Positions 6,576 to 14,931 are shown, numbered from the stretch's first letter. The stretch is DNA of 36,770 bases from Scatonaster sp045598705 (GCA_045598705.1 JAZLMM010000027.1:1-36770); one strand, 5' to 3'. The notes: generated by a model from the letters alone, not told the origin. Translations and numbers: made by a program.

Positions 6576-7730
6576 ATGTCACGCAAAGAAGCTATCATCA
6601 TCGGTCTTGGTATCTCCGGGTGTGTTGCTGCCCGCCTCCTAGCTGATTCCGGTTATGAAGTAATCTGCTTCGAACAAGGTTCGCACATTGGCGGTTCGCT
6701 TTTCGAAGAAACAAGGCCAAACGGAATACGTGTTCAGACTTACGGTCCACATATCTTCCACACCGACAATGAGCTGGTATATCAGTATCTTCGTCGTTTT
6801 GGTTCGTTCTATCCATATCGCCATCGTGTACTTGCCCGTTACGAAGATAAGACTTTTCCTATGCCGCTCAATACTAATAGTCTTGAAATTCTTTTCGGTG
6901 CAGAGAAAAGAGATAGAATACTATCCCGACTTCAGTCTTTATTTCCATCTACCAACAGAATTTCTGTTGATCAGTTGATAGCATCCGCGGATTCCGACTT
7001 AATGGATCTTGGGCGTTTCATGATCGAGCACCTGATAATGGGGAATATAAACGTGAAAGAGGGCAGTGATTTCATTCCCGCTAATGATTCATACACGAAT
7101 GATGCTTATGTGGATATTGGCTCAGACGATTGTTACTACCAAGACAAATATCAAGCTATGCCAATGCAAGGGTTTACAGAACTAATGGAGAATATGCTGT
7201 CGCACCCAGGCATTTCAACATATTTGAATATGGATGCACGTTCACGTCTCACATTCGTCAAGCACGCTTCGACCATTCTTCTAGATGGCGTACCATTCAG
7301 TGGCAAAGTAATCGCCACCGCCTCATTAGATGATTTGTTTGATTCTCGTTTTGGTTCTATGAGTTTTCGCACTTCGAAGATGACCTTCAAGGATCTTGCG
7401 GAAGAGTTTGCCGAAGAGAGTGCCGTAATTGTCACGCCCAAATCACCTGAAATCGTTCGAACAAGCGAAAGCAAACATATTACGCTTCAGAATGTTGAGA
7501 ATCAGACATCCATCTGTATGGAATCACCTTATACAACTGCCGTCAACGGTGTCGCTGAGCCTTTCGAACCATGTCGTTCGCCAGAGAACCTCAACCGTTA
7601 TGCGAAGTATCTGGCACTGAGCAAGAAGTACCCCTCCCTCTACCTTCTAGGGCGGTTGGCAAATTTCATAAATCTATCTATTGCTGAAAGTGTCGAAGAA
7701 GCCATGACATGTATAGCTTCTATGAAATAG
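6576..7730 (+). CDS. UDP-galactopyranose mutase homologue with altered substrate site
   Basis: The 384-residue length is normal for the family. The FAD-binding half is well kept: IIIGLGISGCVAARLLADSG (7-26), HIGGSLFEE (37-45) and YGPHIFHT (56-63). The family enzyme interconverts UDP-galactopyranose and UDP-galactofuranose using reduced FAD. Compared with the well-studied bacterial enzymes, the substrate site is degraded. The IPVR arginine is Asp180 (AYVDIGSDDCYYQDKYQAMP aligns with that loop), the EKQW tryptophan is missing, and the GRLAEYKYYDMH motif reads GRLANFINLSIA, losing the tyrosine and aspartate (now Asn366 and Ser368). Arg295 and Arg360 are retained. It stands alone with its own promoter and has no neighbouring glycosyltransferases, unlike typical glf. 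A different substrate, or loss of activity, is likely. Confidence 0.8.
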   Translation: MSRKEAIIIGLGISGCVAARLLADSGYEVICFEQGSHIGGSLFEETRPNGIRVQTYGPHIFHTDNELVYQYLRRFGSFYPYRHRVLARYEDKTFPMPLNTNSLEILFGAEKRDRILSRLQSLFPSTNRISVDQLIASADSDLMDLGRFMIEHLIMGNINVKEGSDFIPANDSYTNDAYVDIGSDDCYYQDKYQAMPMQGFTELMENMLSHPGISTYLNMDARSRLTFVKHASTILLDGVPFSGKVIATASLDDLFDSRFGSMSFRTSKMTFKDLAEEFAEESAVIVTPKSPEIVRTSESKHITLQNVENQTSICMESPYTTAVNGVAEPFEPCRSPENLNRYAKYLALSKKYPSLYLLGRLANFINLSIAESVEEAMTCIASMK

Positions 7731-7738
7731 AACGCCTC

Positions 7739-9172
7739 TTAAGATTCTTCAGTATCAGAACTTGTATAAACAGAGATCGGAATGTCTTCTGGTCGTTGCA
7801 TGTCCACGCGGAAATATACGTTATCGTCACTCTTCACATATACTTTCATACGAATAGAACCTGGCGTTTCCACCGAACCCATATCGATATATGCCGACAG
7901 ATCTGAAGAGGTCATCTTATCCAGAACGTTCTTTCGTCCAACGATACGCACCGTTACGCTACGAATATCAAAATTCGAAGCAAGGCCCTTCTCTTTCATC
8001 ACTTCATAATTCTCATACTGAAGATCCAATGTAAAGGTACGCTCGGTTACTGGGTTGGTGGTCACCTGAATGTACATCCACAATATAAACGAGAAGAAGA
8101 AGGAAAGCAGAAGAAGCAACGCTCCGCCGGTACGACGTCCTTTCTTCTCGGACTTCTTCTTTCTGGCTACAATCGGAACTGCTTCCTGTTCCTCATCTTG
8201 CGTCTTCTCCTCTATTTTCTCCTTCATAGCTGTGACAGGCTCAGAGACAGAAACTGCTTCTGTCGCGAGTTTCTTCGAATTCTTCTTGCTATGCTTCTTC
8301 ATTCGCATGCTCTTTGAAGATAAAGTCGTGATACCAAGAAGATAGAATAGATTCTCACGCAGTTCCTTGGCACTCTTCATTTCGTAAAGCACGCCTTCCA
8401 CAGCAATAGACATCGTGCCGCGCTCTTCAGAAACAACAATAGCAACCGTATCACCGATTTCACTCGCACCCACCGCAGCACGATGACGCGTACCATAACG
8501 CTCAATTACATGGAATGTTTCAGATAGCGGAACATGGCAACGAGCAGCAATAATTCGCCCGTCACGAATCAACAGTCCACCGTCATGCATCGGAGAACCC
8601 TTGTAGAAAATAGATTGTAACATCGAGTTCGTCACAGAAGAATCTAAACGAACGACATTCTCCTGTTTCAGCAATTCACCCAATTTCGTATTTCTCTCCA
8701 GAAGGATCAATGCGCCGGTATAGGTACTGCTCATCTCTGTGCAGGCCTTCACAATCTCATCCACCATAGAAACATAACGAAGTTGCTCATCTGAATCATC
8801 ACTCAGAAGTACGCTTGAGAAAGATGAGAAAGACTTAAGGCCAACCGTCTCTAACGCATGACGAAGTTCGGGCTGGAAAATAACTACAAAAAGAATAGCA
8901 ACTATGTAAAGCAGTTTGTTAAAAATAAAACCAACCATTTCCAAGCCAAGGAAACTACAGAACAAAACAAACACAAGGATCAGTAGCAAGCCTTTAAGGA
9001 GCTGCCAAGCACGGGTACCGCGAATCAAACGAAGAATATTATAGATAACGATTGTTACAAGAACAATGTCGATTACATAGCGTACCAGATCAAGCGGACT
9101 GCCGAAAAACATGTATCCACTATCGAGACTGGAGAAAATCTCACGCACAAATGCAGTAAGCTTATCAAACAT
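7739..9172 (-). CDS. Fused diadenylate cyclase CdaA and YbbR-domain regulator CdaR in one chain
   Basis: The N-terminal part of this 477-residue protein is CdaA. It has three membrane helices (about 28-50, 57-80, 83-99) and a cytoplasmic DAC domain (about 105-280). The metal/ATP motif is DGG at 197-199 (SPMHDGG) where the family normally has DGA. The GTRHRAA motif (RHR at 229-231) is intact. The enzyme makes cyclic di-AMP from two ATP. A Lys/Glu-rich linker (285-348) leads to a fourth membrane helix (349-370) and one extracellular YbbR domain (371-465). In most Bacillota CdaA and CdaR are separate genes followed by glmM, and CdaR has several YbbR domains. Here they form one protein next to nagA. 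The ATG is preceded by AAAGGACG. The gene ends eight bases from the convergent mutase homologue, with no visible terminator. Confidence 0.9.
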   Translation of the reverse strand: MFDKLTAFVREIFSSLDSGYMFFGSPLDLVRYVIDIVLVTIVIYNILRLIRGTRAWQLLKGLLLILVFVLFCSFLGLEMVGFIFNKLLYIVAILFVVIFQPELRHALETVGLKSFSSFSSVLLSDDSDEQLRYVSMVDEIVKACTEMSSTYTGALILLERNTKLGELLKQENVVRLDSSVTNSMLQSIFYKGSPMHDGGLLIRDGRIIAARCHVPLSETFHVIERYGTRHRAAVGASEIGDTVAIVVSEERGTMSIAVEGVLYEMKSAKELRENLFYLLGITTLSSKSMRMKKHSKKNSKKLATEAVSVSEPVTAMKEKIEEKTQDEEQEAVPIVARKKKSEKKGRRTGGALLLLLSFFFSFILWMYIQVTTNPVTERTFTLDLQYENYEVMKEKGLASNFDIRSVTVRIVGRKNVLDKMTSSDLSAYIDMGSVETPGSIRMKVYVKSDDNVYFRVDMQRPEDIPISVYTSSDTEES

Positions 9173-9205
9173 GTCTTTGCGTCCTTTCTACACTAAATCC
9201 TATAT

Positions 9206-9211
9206 ATTATA
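9206..9211 (-). promoter_or_regulatory. Extended -10 element before the CdaA-CdaR fusion
   Basis: A perfect TATAAT preceded by TGC (TGCTATAAT on the minus strand) lies about 33 bases upstream of the start codon. No good -35 is present at the right distance, as expected for an extended -10 promoter. It would allow expression separate from nagA and crp. Confidence 0.55.
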
Positions 9212-9225
9212 GCACATTTACCGAA

Positions 9226-9921
9226 TTACGTTTCATCAACTATTCGTACTAGCGAATCGTAATCAAGCACCGTCACATGACGAGCACTGACAAGAATCAG
9301 TCTCTCTTTCTCCATTGCTAGTAGTTCACGGGATAAGCTTTGTCTTGGTAACGCAAAATATCTAGCCGTCACTTCTTTAGAGCCTGGCATTTCGCACACT
9401 AGGTCATCTTGACTACTGTGAACCTGAGAAAGTAAGTATGAGGCAATCTTCTGTCGAATACTACGTTGGGACAAAATGTCTATTCGTATATCCTGACGTT
9501 GGATATAGGCGGCTAAGACCATTTGAAGATTGTCTCGCAACTGAGGATGCCTCTCAACCAAGGAAGAATATGTCTCTTTTGAAAGGGAAAGCAATGAGCC
9601 AGAACTCAAGGCTTCAATTTCATATGCGAAATGATTCTGCTCAGCAAGGAAGCACTCCGCACCGAGTACCTCTCCACCTCCACAAACATCCAACGTAGTG
9701 AAATCACCACCAGTCGTATACTTCTGTCTCGCTACCTCGCCACTTGTCACAATCAATAGAGATTGACAGTCATCCCCTTGTGCTACAAGAATCTCACCCT
9801 TAGTGAACGAACGGCTACGGCAAGCCTTTAAGCAAGAAATTCGCGCTTGTTCGTCCAAATGATCAAGAAGATACTTCACCGCGATGTTTCGCTGTATTTC
9901 CATCGATTCTTCCGTACTCAC
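9226..9921 (-). CDS. Crp/Fnr-family transcriptional regulator
   Basis: This 231-residue protein has an N-terminal cyclic-nucleotide-binding-type beta-barrel (about 20-130, with FTKGEILVAQGDDCQSLLIV and GGGEVLGAECFL), the long dimer helix (about 130-155) and a C-terminal winged helix-turn-helix (about 160-225, with SKEVTARYFALPRQSLSREL as the recognition region). The Arg that contacts the cAMP phosphate in Crp is not at its usual place (the segment reads AEQNHFAYEIEA). There are no FNR iron-sulfur cysteines at the N-terminus, so the ligand is unknown. It starts with GTG (9919-9921), with GGAG upstream, and overlaps the nagA stop codon as GTGA. Co-transcription suggests control by amino-sugar status, which is an inference. 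Confidence 0.85.
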   Translation of the reverse strand: MSTEESMEIQRNIAVKYLLDHLDEQARISCLKACRSRSFTKGEILVAQGDDCQSLLIVTSGEVARQKYTTGGDFTTLDVCGGGEVLGAECFLAEQNHFAYEIEALSSGSLLSLSKETYSSLVERHPQLRDNLQMVLAAYIQRQDIRIDILSQRSIRQKIASYLLSQVHSSQDDLVCEMPGSKEVTARYFALPRQSLSRELLAMEKERLILVSARHVTVLDYDSLVRIVDET

Positions 9922-11081
9922 TTTCTCTCCCCCAATTTATAAACCGATTTGCCATTCATCCAAACTTGATGCACGCACAAATCCTGATCCACAGCGACCA
10001 TATCAGCGCTTTTACCGATAGCCAATGAACCGATCTCATTCTCCACATGTAATACACGAGCAGGATTAATACTACAGGTCTTTACAGCTTCAGTCAAAGG
10101 AATGCCAATTGAGACCAAGTACTTGATTTCGTCTAGAAGATTAGTCGTTGATCCCGCCAAACGTCCATTGCCAAAATCCGTTCGTCCATCGTGTACTGTA
10201 ACCGGCGTTCCGCCTAAATCATAGACACCATCCGGCATCCCTGCCGCACGCATCGCATCCGAAACGACTACAATCCGCTCACAACCAAGTAATTTCCATG
10301 CGATCTTTAATACAGTTGGATGCATATGCATGCCATCGCAGATCAATTCGCAGGTCGTTTCAGAATCATCCAATAGCGCACCGACCGCACCGGGTTCGTG
10401 ATGGTGTAATGGATTCATCGCATTAAAAAGATGTGTACCATGTCGAGCACCGAGACTGATCGCTTCTTTACAACACCGATACGTAGCAGCTGTATGTGCG
10501 ATGGAAATCACGTACTTATCTTGGTAGAAAGAGATGAAATCATTCGCCCCTGGAAGCTCTGGTGCCAAGTCTACAATTCGAACCAGATCCGCCGAATATG
10601 TTTGAAGGAGTTGTTGGAAGCACTCCACTGAAGGAAGTTTCGCATATGCGGTATTTTGCACGCCACACTTCTCTTTAGAAAGAAATGGGCCTTCCAGTCG
10701 AACACCGAGTATCTTAGCGCCAACGTATTCACTGGTTTTCATACACTCGGCAGCTCGAAGAACTGCACGAATCTGTTCATCAGGAATCATCATTGTAGTC
10801 GGACAGAATCCAGTAATTCCCTTGGAAAGAAGAAATGAAGCAATACGTCGAAGAGAAACCTCTTGACCATCCGAAGTATCTTCACCTACCGCTCCATGGA
10901 TGTGGATATCGATCAATCCGGGAATGAGGAGGAGCCCACTCAAATCCACACAGTCCTGACAATCAGAATCAAGTGAATCCGCATCAGATATCGCAACGAT
11001 TCGGCCATCGTGAATGAATACGTCCTGATCCTTCTGAATCTGGAAAGCCTGATTGATCAGATCAACATGTTTGAGACGCAT
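9918..11081 (-). CDS. nagA: N-acetylglucosamine-6-phosphate deacetylase
   Basis: The 387-residue length is normal for NagA. The amidohydrolase metal and substrate motifs are all present: GLIDIHIHG (first metal-site motif), VRLEGPFLSKEKCG (metal-binding Glu), ISIAHTAATY and THLFNAMNPLHHHEPG (metal-binding His residues), ICDGMHMHP, and VVSDAMRAAGM (catalytic Asp). It converts GlcNAc-6-phosphate to glucosamine-6-phosphate and acetate in the cytoplasm, feeding glycolysis or cell-wall precursor synthesis. I chose the ATG at 11081 (MRLKHVDL). An AAAGGAG site precedes it, and a promoter lies at 11122-11149, inside the longer possible reading frame to 11177. It heads the nagA-crp-cda cluster. No nagB is in the window. 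Confidence 0.93.
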   Translation of the reverse strand: MRLKHVDLINQAFQIQKDQDVFIHDGRIVAISDADSLDSDCQDCVDLSGLLLIPGLIDIHIHGAVGEDTSDGQEVSLRRIASFLLSKGITGFCPTTMMIPDEQIRAVLRAAECMKTSEYVGAKILGVRLEGPFLSKEKCGVQNTAYAKLPSVECFQQLLQTYSADLVRIVDLAPELPGANDFISFYQDKYVISIAHTAATYRCCKEAISLGARHGTHLFNAMNPLHHHEPGAVGALLDDSETTCELICDGMHMHPTVLKIAWKLLGCERIVVVSDAMRAAGMPDGVYDLGGTPVTVHDGRTDFGNGRLAGSTTNLLDEIKYLVSIGIPLTEAVKTCSINPARVLHVENEIGSLAIGKSADMVAVDQDLCVHQVWMNGKSVYKLGERK

Positions 11082-11121
11082 GCTCTTCTCTCCTTTCCGA
11101 AGGCTCAACACTACTTTTCTC

Positions 11122-11149
11122 ATTGTACCATTCCTCACTCTATCTTCAA
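11122..11149 (-). promoter_or_regulatory. Promoter of nagA
   Basis: Minus-strand TTGAAG (11144-11149) and TACAAT (11122-11127) are separated by 16 bases. Transcription would start near 11115, which supports the internal ATG at 11081 as the true nagA start. Confidence 0.6.
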
Positions 11150-11170
11150 CCTTCATGTCGAATCGCAAAC

Positions 11171-11228
11171 GGGGCATTTTTCTTCACGAAATGGCACATA
11201 TTGCACAATCAGAAGAAAAACATGCCCC
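11171..11228. promoter_or_regulatory. Long interrupted inverted repeat between nagA and ilvE
   Basis: GGGGCATTTTTCTTC (11171-11185) pairs with GAAGAAAAA (11212-11220) and TGCCCC (11223-11228): 15 pairs with a two-base bulge around a 26-base loop. It lies in the 213-base divergent gap, upstream of the nagA promoter and about 65 bases before ilvE. It could be an operator with two half-sites or a leader hairpin of ilvE. A weak ilvE promoter (TTGGAG/TACATT) may lie at about 11240-11270. Confidence 0.4.
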
Positions 11229-11294
11229 ATTTTCAGCAATTGGAGATATAATCGAAATAAGTACATTATTTGATATATTAGTAGGAGGATTATT

Positions 11295-12371
11295 ATGTTC
11301 CCAGAAATTTCGGTTACAAAGACAACCTCGCCAAGACAACGTCCGCAGCCAGGTCAGCCGCTTCCATTCGGTCACATCTTCTCTGACCACATGTTCGTGA
11401 TGGACTATGTAGAAGGTCAGGGTTGGATCAACCCACGCATCGTTCCTTATGGACCTTTCGAGATTGAACCTTCAGCTATGGTTTTCCACTATGGTCAGGC
11501 AGTATTTGAAGGTCTAAAGGCATATAAGTGCGAAGATGGTTCGATCAACCTTTTCCGTCCGGCATGCAATTTTGAACGTATGAACAATTCCAACGATCGT
11601 CTGGTCATTCCGGAAGTTGATGTTGATTTCTGCGTATATGCTACCAAGAAACTGGTTGAAATCGATCAGGATTGGATTCCTTCCGGCAAGGGCGAGTCCA
11701 TGTATATTCGTCCATTTGTTATTGCTACCGACCCGTTCCTGGGTGTACGTGCTTCCAGCACATATAAGTTCTTCATCCTGCTCTCACCTTCTGGTGCTTA
11801 TTATGCACACGGTATCAAGCCGGTGAAGATTTACGTCGAAGACAAGTACGTTCGTGCGGTTCGTGGTGGTACTGGTTTTACAAAATGCGCAGGCAACTAT
11901 GCCTGTTCTTTGATTGCCCAGACTATCGCTCACGATTCCGGATATGAGCAGGTGCTCTGGCTCGATGGCGTTGAGCAGAAGTATATCGAAGAAGTTGGTG
12001 CGATGAACATCATGTTCATCATTGACAACAAATTGGTTACTCCTTCTCTGGCTGCTGGCTCCATTCTCCCTGGTATCACAAGAAGAAGCTGCATCGAGAT
12101 TGCGAAGGATATGGGATTGGAAGTTGAAGAAAGAAAGATTTCCATCGACGAAGTCATCGAAGCAGGAAAATCCGGTCGTATGCAGGAGTGTTTCGGTTGC
12201 GGTACCGCAGCAGTTGTATCTCCAGTAGGCGAACTGAAATATGAAGATACAGTCATCCACATCAACAATGGTGAGATTGGTCCGATCACTCAGAAATTCT
12301 ATGACACGATCACAGGTATTCAGAGCGGTAAAGTAGAAGATAAGTTTGGTTGGGTTACCAAGGTCAACTAA
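11295..12371 (+). CDS. ilvE: Branched-chain amino acid aminotransferase
   Basis: This 358-residue class IV pyridoxal-phosphate aminotransferase is of the long BCAT type. Visible motifs are FHYGQAVFEGLKAYK, YIRPFVIATDP, the PLP-binding lysine in GGTGFTKCAGNYA, the EVGAMNIMF stretch and the SILPGITRRSCIEIA PLP-phosphate loop. It transfers amino groups between glutamate and the keto acids of valine, leucine and isoleucine. A strong AGGAGG site precedes the ATG. It is a single-gene unit with an intrinsic terminator behind it. No T-box or other large leader fits in the short gap upstream. Confidence 0.95.
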   Translation: MFPEISVTKTTSPRQRPQPGQPLPFGHIFSDHMFVMDYVEGQGWINPRIVPYGPFEIEPSAMVFHYGQAVFEGLKAYKCEDGSINLFRPACNFERMNNSNDRLVIPEVDVDFCVYATKKLVEIDQDWIPSGKGESMYIRPFVIATDPFLGVRASSTYKFFILLSPSGAYYAHGIKPVKIYVEDKYVRAVRGGTGFTKCAGNYACSLIAQTIAHDSGYEQVLWLDGVEQKYIEEVGAMNIMFIIDNKLVTPSLAAGSILPGITRRSCIEIAKDMGLEVEERKISIDEVIEAGKSGRMQECFGCGTAAVVSPVGELKYEDTVIHINNGEIGPITQKFYDTITGIQSGKVEDKFGWVTKVN

Positions 12372-12403
12372 GTTTCTTCTCACTCATTCAAGCATTCATC
12401 AAC

Positions 12404-12429
12404 AAAGGCGTCCTCTTATGGGCGCCTTT
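12404..12429 (+). terminator. Terminator after ilvE
   Basis: AAAGGCG (12404-12410) pairs with CGCCTTT (12423-12429) 33 bases after the stop codon. The following tail is only weakly T-rich. Confidence 0.55.
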
Positions 12430-12490
12430 ATTGATTGATATACTTTTAGTTCTATTCCTTCCCTGCTTTCTTGAGCAATTATTCCGACAC

Positions 12491-12530
12491 AAAAATAACC
12501 ACCTGAAATTACTTTCAGATGGTCATTTTT
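12491..12530 (-). terminator. Terminator of the aroB-like/RDD operon
   Basis: An 18-base stem (12491-12508 with 12513-12530) has a four-base loop. On the minus strand it is fully paired, including two G-T pairs, and ends in TTTTTG. It sits 116 bases past the RDD gene stop. The two mismatches on the plus strand show that it is tuned for the minus-strand transcript. Confidence 0.75.
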
Positions 12531-12645
12531 GTAGTTACAAATCCGGACCCATTTCCGTCCTTCTGCAAAGATAATATCACGTTTTTGATAAAATAACAAG
12601 TGCAAAAAAGAACTTCACCAAATTGTAACTTTGTTTCAATATCGA

Positions 12646-13218
12646 TTAATCAAAATTGAAGATCTTGAACTCAGAAAGGCCAACTTTTACAGTAAGTCCG
12701 AGCACTTCATGGTAGCGATACAAGAATACTGTAAGGAGGAAAAGACCAACCAGCACAATCAGAATACCAAGTGCTCTTGGTGTTCTTGTCGAACTCGTAA
12801 CATTTGTCTTTGCGACCGCATCATGGAAGGACTTGGAATCATTGTTCGAACAAGCATATCCATAGGAAACAAAGCCAGGAATAATTGTAAATACGCAAAT
12901 CACTTTGATGAAACTACGAATGATATTGTAAATCATGGAGTTTCCTCTGTGGAAATCCACATCGCAGTTCATCCAGAGCTTACCTGGCGTGGTGGCAAAG
13001 ATTCTTGTAAAAAAAACTTCCAGAACGTAGTAACACACAATCAGAATAATGGCCAGCTTGATTAACTGATGTCTTGAAATAATGGCTTCTTCAACTTCGG
13101 TATTGATTTCATTTACCGTGAAGATAACCATGCAGACACCTGCCGCATATCCTAAAAAAGTCACTACATCGAGCACAAGCGCGAATAATCTGTCTATCAT
13201 TGATGCATTAGTATCCAT
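12646..13218 (-). CDS. RDD-family membrane protein
   Basis: This 190-residue protein has four membrane segments (about 10-32, 50-72, 100-122, 150-168). It carries the family signature residues: the Arg/Asp of the first helix (MIDRLFALVLDVVTF), TTPGKLWMNCDVDF between helices, and the SFHDAVAKTNV tail motif. RDD proteins are small integral membrane proteins, some implicated in ion or solute movement, and most are uncharacterised. It is the last gene of the operon that starts with the AroB-like gene. The start is supported by GGAGG nine bases upstream. The function cannot be specified further. Confidence 0.85.
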   Translation of the reverse strand: MDTNASMIDRLFALVLDVVTFLGYAAGVCMVIFTVNEINTEVEEAIISRHQLIKLAIILIVCYYVLEVFFTRIFATTPGKLWMNCDVDFHRGNSMIYNIIRSFIKVICVFTIIPGFVSYGYACSNNDSKSFHDAVAKTNVTSSTRTPRALGILIVLVGLFLLTVFLYRYHEVLGLTVKVGLSEFKIFNFD

Positions 13219-13275
13219 AACACAAACCCTCCAACAAAATAACTATATCACCACGTAAAAATCACGTCAATTTGA

Positions 13276-13698
13276 TTAGTAGTAAAAAAAGCACTTAATC
13301 ACATCACCCGATTCCCAGCGAAAATTCAAAGACTGAAATTGACCTGGGCAAAGTGGCGTGTACTTATTTGCATCATTGCAATGTGTCACTTCCACATACT
13401 CTGGATCAGATGGCACATCCTTGGAGAAGAACCCGAGAAGTTCCTTGTCATTCAGAGATATCTGCGCATTCTTACAATCATCAGGAATCAAAATATCCAA
13501 GCGAAAACGTTGGGGCGCATCCATCAAGAATAGAAATCCCAATACTTTACGATCTGGCTTGGGAGATAACACTTTCTGAGTAATATTGACAGCTGTTCCT
13601 TCAATCTCAAAATGATATTCTTGATCTTCAAGTTCGCTTACGACAATTCCCTCAAACCGATCACCGGAAATGAACTTTGAACTCTGCTCTTCCGCCAT
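13276..13698 (-). CDS. Small beta-rich protein resembling the C-terminal domain of GH127-type glycosidases
   Basis: I do not firmly recognise this 140-residue protein. It has no signal peptide or membrane helix. The middle and end (FRLDILIPDDCKNAQISLND, then PGQFQSLNFRWESGDVIKCF) resemble the last beta-sandwich of GH127/DUF1680 glycosidases: alternating strands, a 'xVxxNGK'-like turn and a final 'W..GDxI'. No catalytic domain is attached. I chose ATG 13698 (GAGGAAG upstream) over a TTG at 13713. It lies between the M28-like lipoprotein and the RDD gene in one operon. Function unknown. Confidence 0.6.
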   Translation of the reverse strand: MAEEQSSKFISGDRFEGIVVSELEDQEYHFEIEGTAVNITQKVLSPKPDRKVLGFLFLMDAPQRFRLDILIPDDCKNAQISLNDKELLGFFSKDVPSDPEYVEVTHCNDANKYTPLCPGQFQSLNFRWESGDVIKCFFYY

Positions 13699-13719
13699 AA
13701 CTCTTCCTCTCAATCTTTA

Positions 13720-14931
13720 TTAAGTAGTCTCAACTGTTTCAGATTCCTTTTTCTTTGGTGTCACAGTTGGTGTCAAGCGTTCTCCGTCATTATAATTTGA
13801 AAGCGCGACACAGTTCTGCGAACCCTTCTCCACTGCTTTTACAATAATAAACGACACCGCATTAATGCGTGTCTTTAGTCGTTCCTCATCTAAGGATTCC
13901 TGAAGCAACAAGCTTGAATCGAAAGGCGTGTTGCGGATTGCACCACCATACGCCTGTAATTCTAGGTTCTTCGTCTCCTTCATGTCATTCAGTTTCGAGA
14001 AATTGTAATCCGAAGACTCAAAGAAGACTATTGGAATGGAACATGCATCAAACGCACAATAATCTGACCGAACTTTTGTCACTTCACGATACATATCTTC
14101 ATGGCCATCCGTGTCCACATCAAAGCTGAGAAGTGACATGTTATAGTAGAGCTCAACACCAAGCTCGGAAGACAGCAGATTGTCGTAAGCAACATCATAA
14201 GCTTCATACAGTTTTCGACGGTAGGAATATTTCTTTCCATCTTTCAATGAGGAAAGACCTGCATGCGCATACAACTTGTCTCCTGCATAGATACTCTCTA
14301 TGCAGTACATACAATCCATACACTTTATATCCGCTTCGCTCAATTTAGAAACGAAAGAACGGGCGCCAAGGAAATTGGATGAACCTGCACCAAAAGCAAC
14401 CAGAACAACGTCATAGCCGAAAGACTTGCCATACATCTCCTTGGCTATCGTCATCAGCGCACCAATCCCACAAGCATTATTCTGGATACCATCATATTTC
14501 GGATAATCATATCGCTCTTCATACGAAATGGGCGAATCATAATGAGCACCGATGACTACCGTCTTCTTAATCGGAGAATATGTGCCGAAAGAATCCCTTT
14601 GCATGAACCCCTCGCCGGGAATGCGAACGATGTAATTTCTAGAACTTTGACCATTTGGAGCAGAAAACTCCTGAACTTCTACGTCATATCCGATGCGCTT
14701 TAGTTCCTCTTGAATCATCATTCCGGCACCTTTCTCACCGGATGAAAATGCATTTCGGTATGGATATGAACTTGCAAGACGTAGCGCAAATGTTTCACCA
14801 TAATCTCCGTAATCGGCAGGTATGGCCTCCTCTTCTTTCTTCTTACAAGCCATAATAGGCAAACAGAAGGAAACGATTAGTATTGCACTTATCAGTCTAT
14901 ATGTAAGACGATTGATTGTTATATTCTTCAT
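13720..14931 (-). CDS. Lipoprotein with M28-peptidase fold, zinc-site residues largely lost
   Basis: This 403-residue protein has a signal peptide ending in IMAC, so the lipid anchor is Cys29. M28 zinc aminopeptidase topology is recognisable: VVIGAHYDSP (125-134), NNACGIGALM (151-160), VVLVAFGAGSSNFLGARSF (175-193) and SIPIVFFES near the C-terminus. The family needs a two-zinc site: His, bridging Asp, catalytic Glu plus Glu, Asp, His. His130 is kept, but the bridging Asp of the DDNASG motif is Asn151. The Glu-Glu pair of AFxAEExGLLGS is Gly183-Ser184. The late SDH and YH motifs read SDY and YN. It is therefore probably not a peptidase but may bind a peptide. It follows the AroB-like gene by 19 bases. 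Confidence 0.8.
   Translation of the reverse strand: MKNITINRLTYRLISAILIVSFCLPIMACKKKEEEAIPADYGDYGETFALRLASSYPYRNAFSSGEKGAGMMIQEELKRIGYDVEVQEFSAPNGQSSRNYIVRIPGEGFMQRDSFGTYSPIKKTVVIGAHYDSPISYEERYDYPKYDGIQNNACGIGALMTIAKEMYGKSFGYDVVLVAFGAGSSNFLGARSFVSKLSEADIKCMDCMYCIESIYAGDKLYAHAGLSSLKDGKKYSYRRKLYEAYDVAYDNLLSSELGVELYYNMSLLSFDVDTDGHEDMYREVTKVRSDYCAFDACSIPIVFFESSDYNFSKLNDMKETKNLELQAYGGAIRNTPFDSSLLLQESLDEERLKTRINAVSFIIVKAVEKGSQNCVALSNYNDGERLTPTVTPKKKESETVETT

Noticed and set aside
11082..11177. Longer nagA start at 11177
   Set aside because: The extra 32 residues have no family support, and the promoter at 11122-11149 lies inside them. The ATG at 11081 has the ribosome binding site.
11784..12383. 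199-residue minus-strand reading frame inside ilvE
   Set aside because: It is antisense to a well-conserved aminotransferase and matches no family.
12372..12645. Hidden gene between ilvE and the RDD gene
   Set aside because: The 274 bases are explained by two terminators, and the short reading frames there have no ribosome binding site or family pattern.
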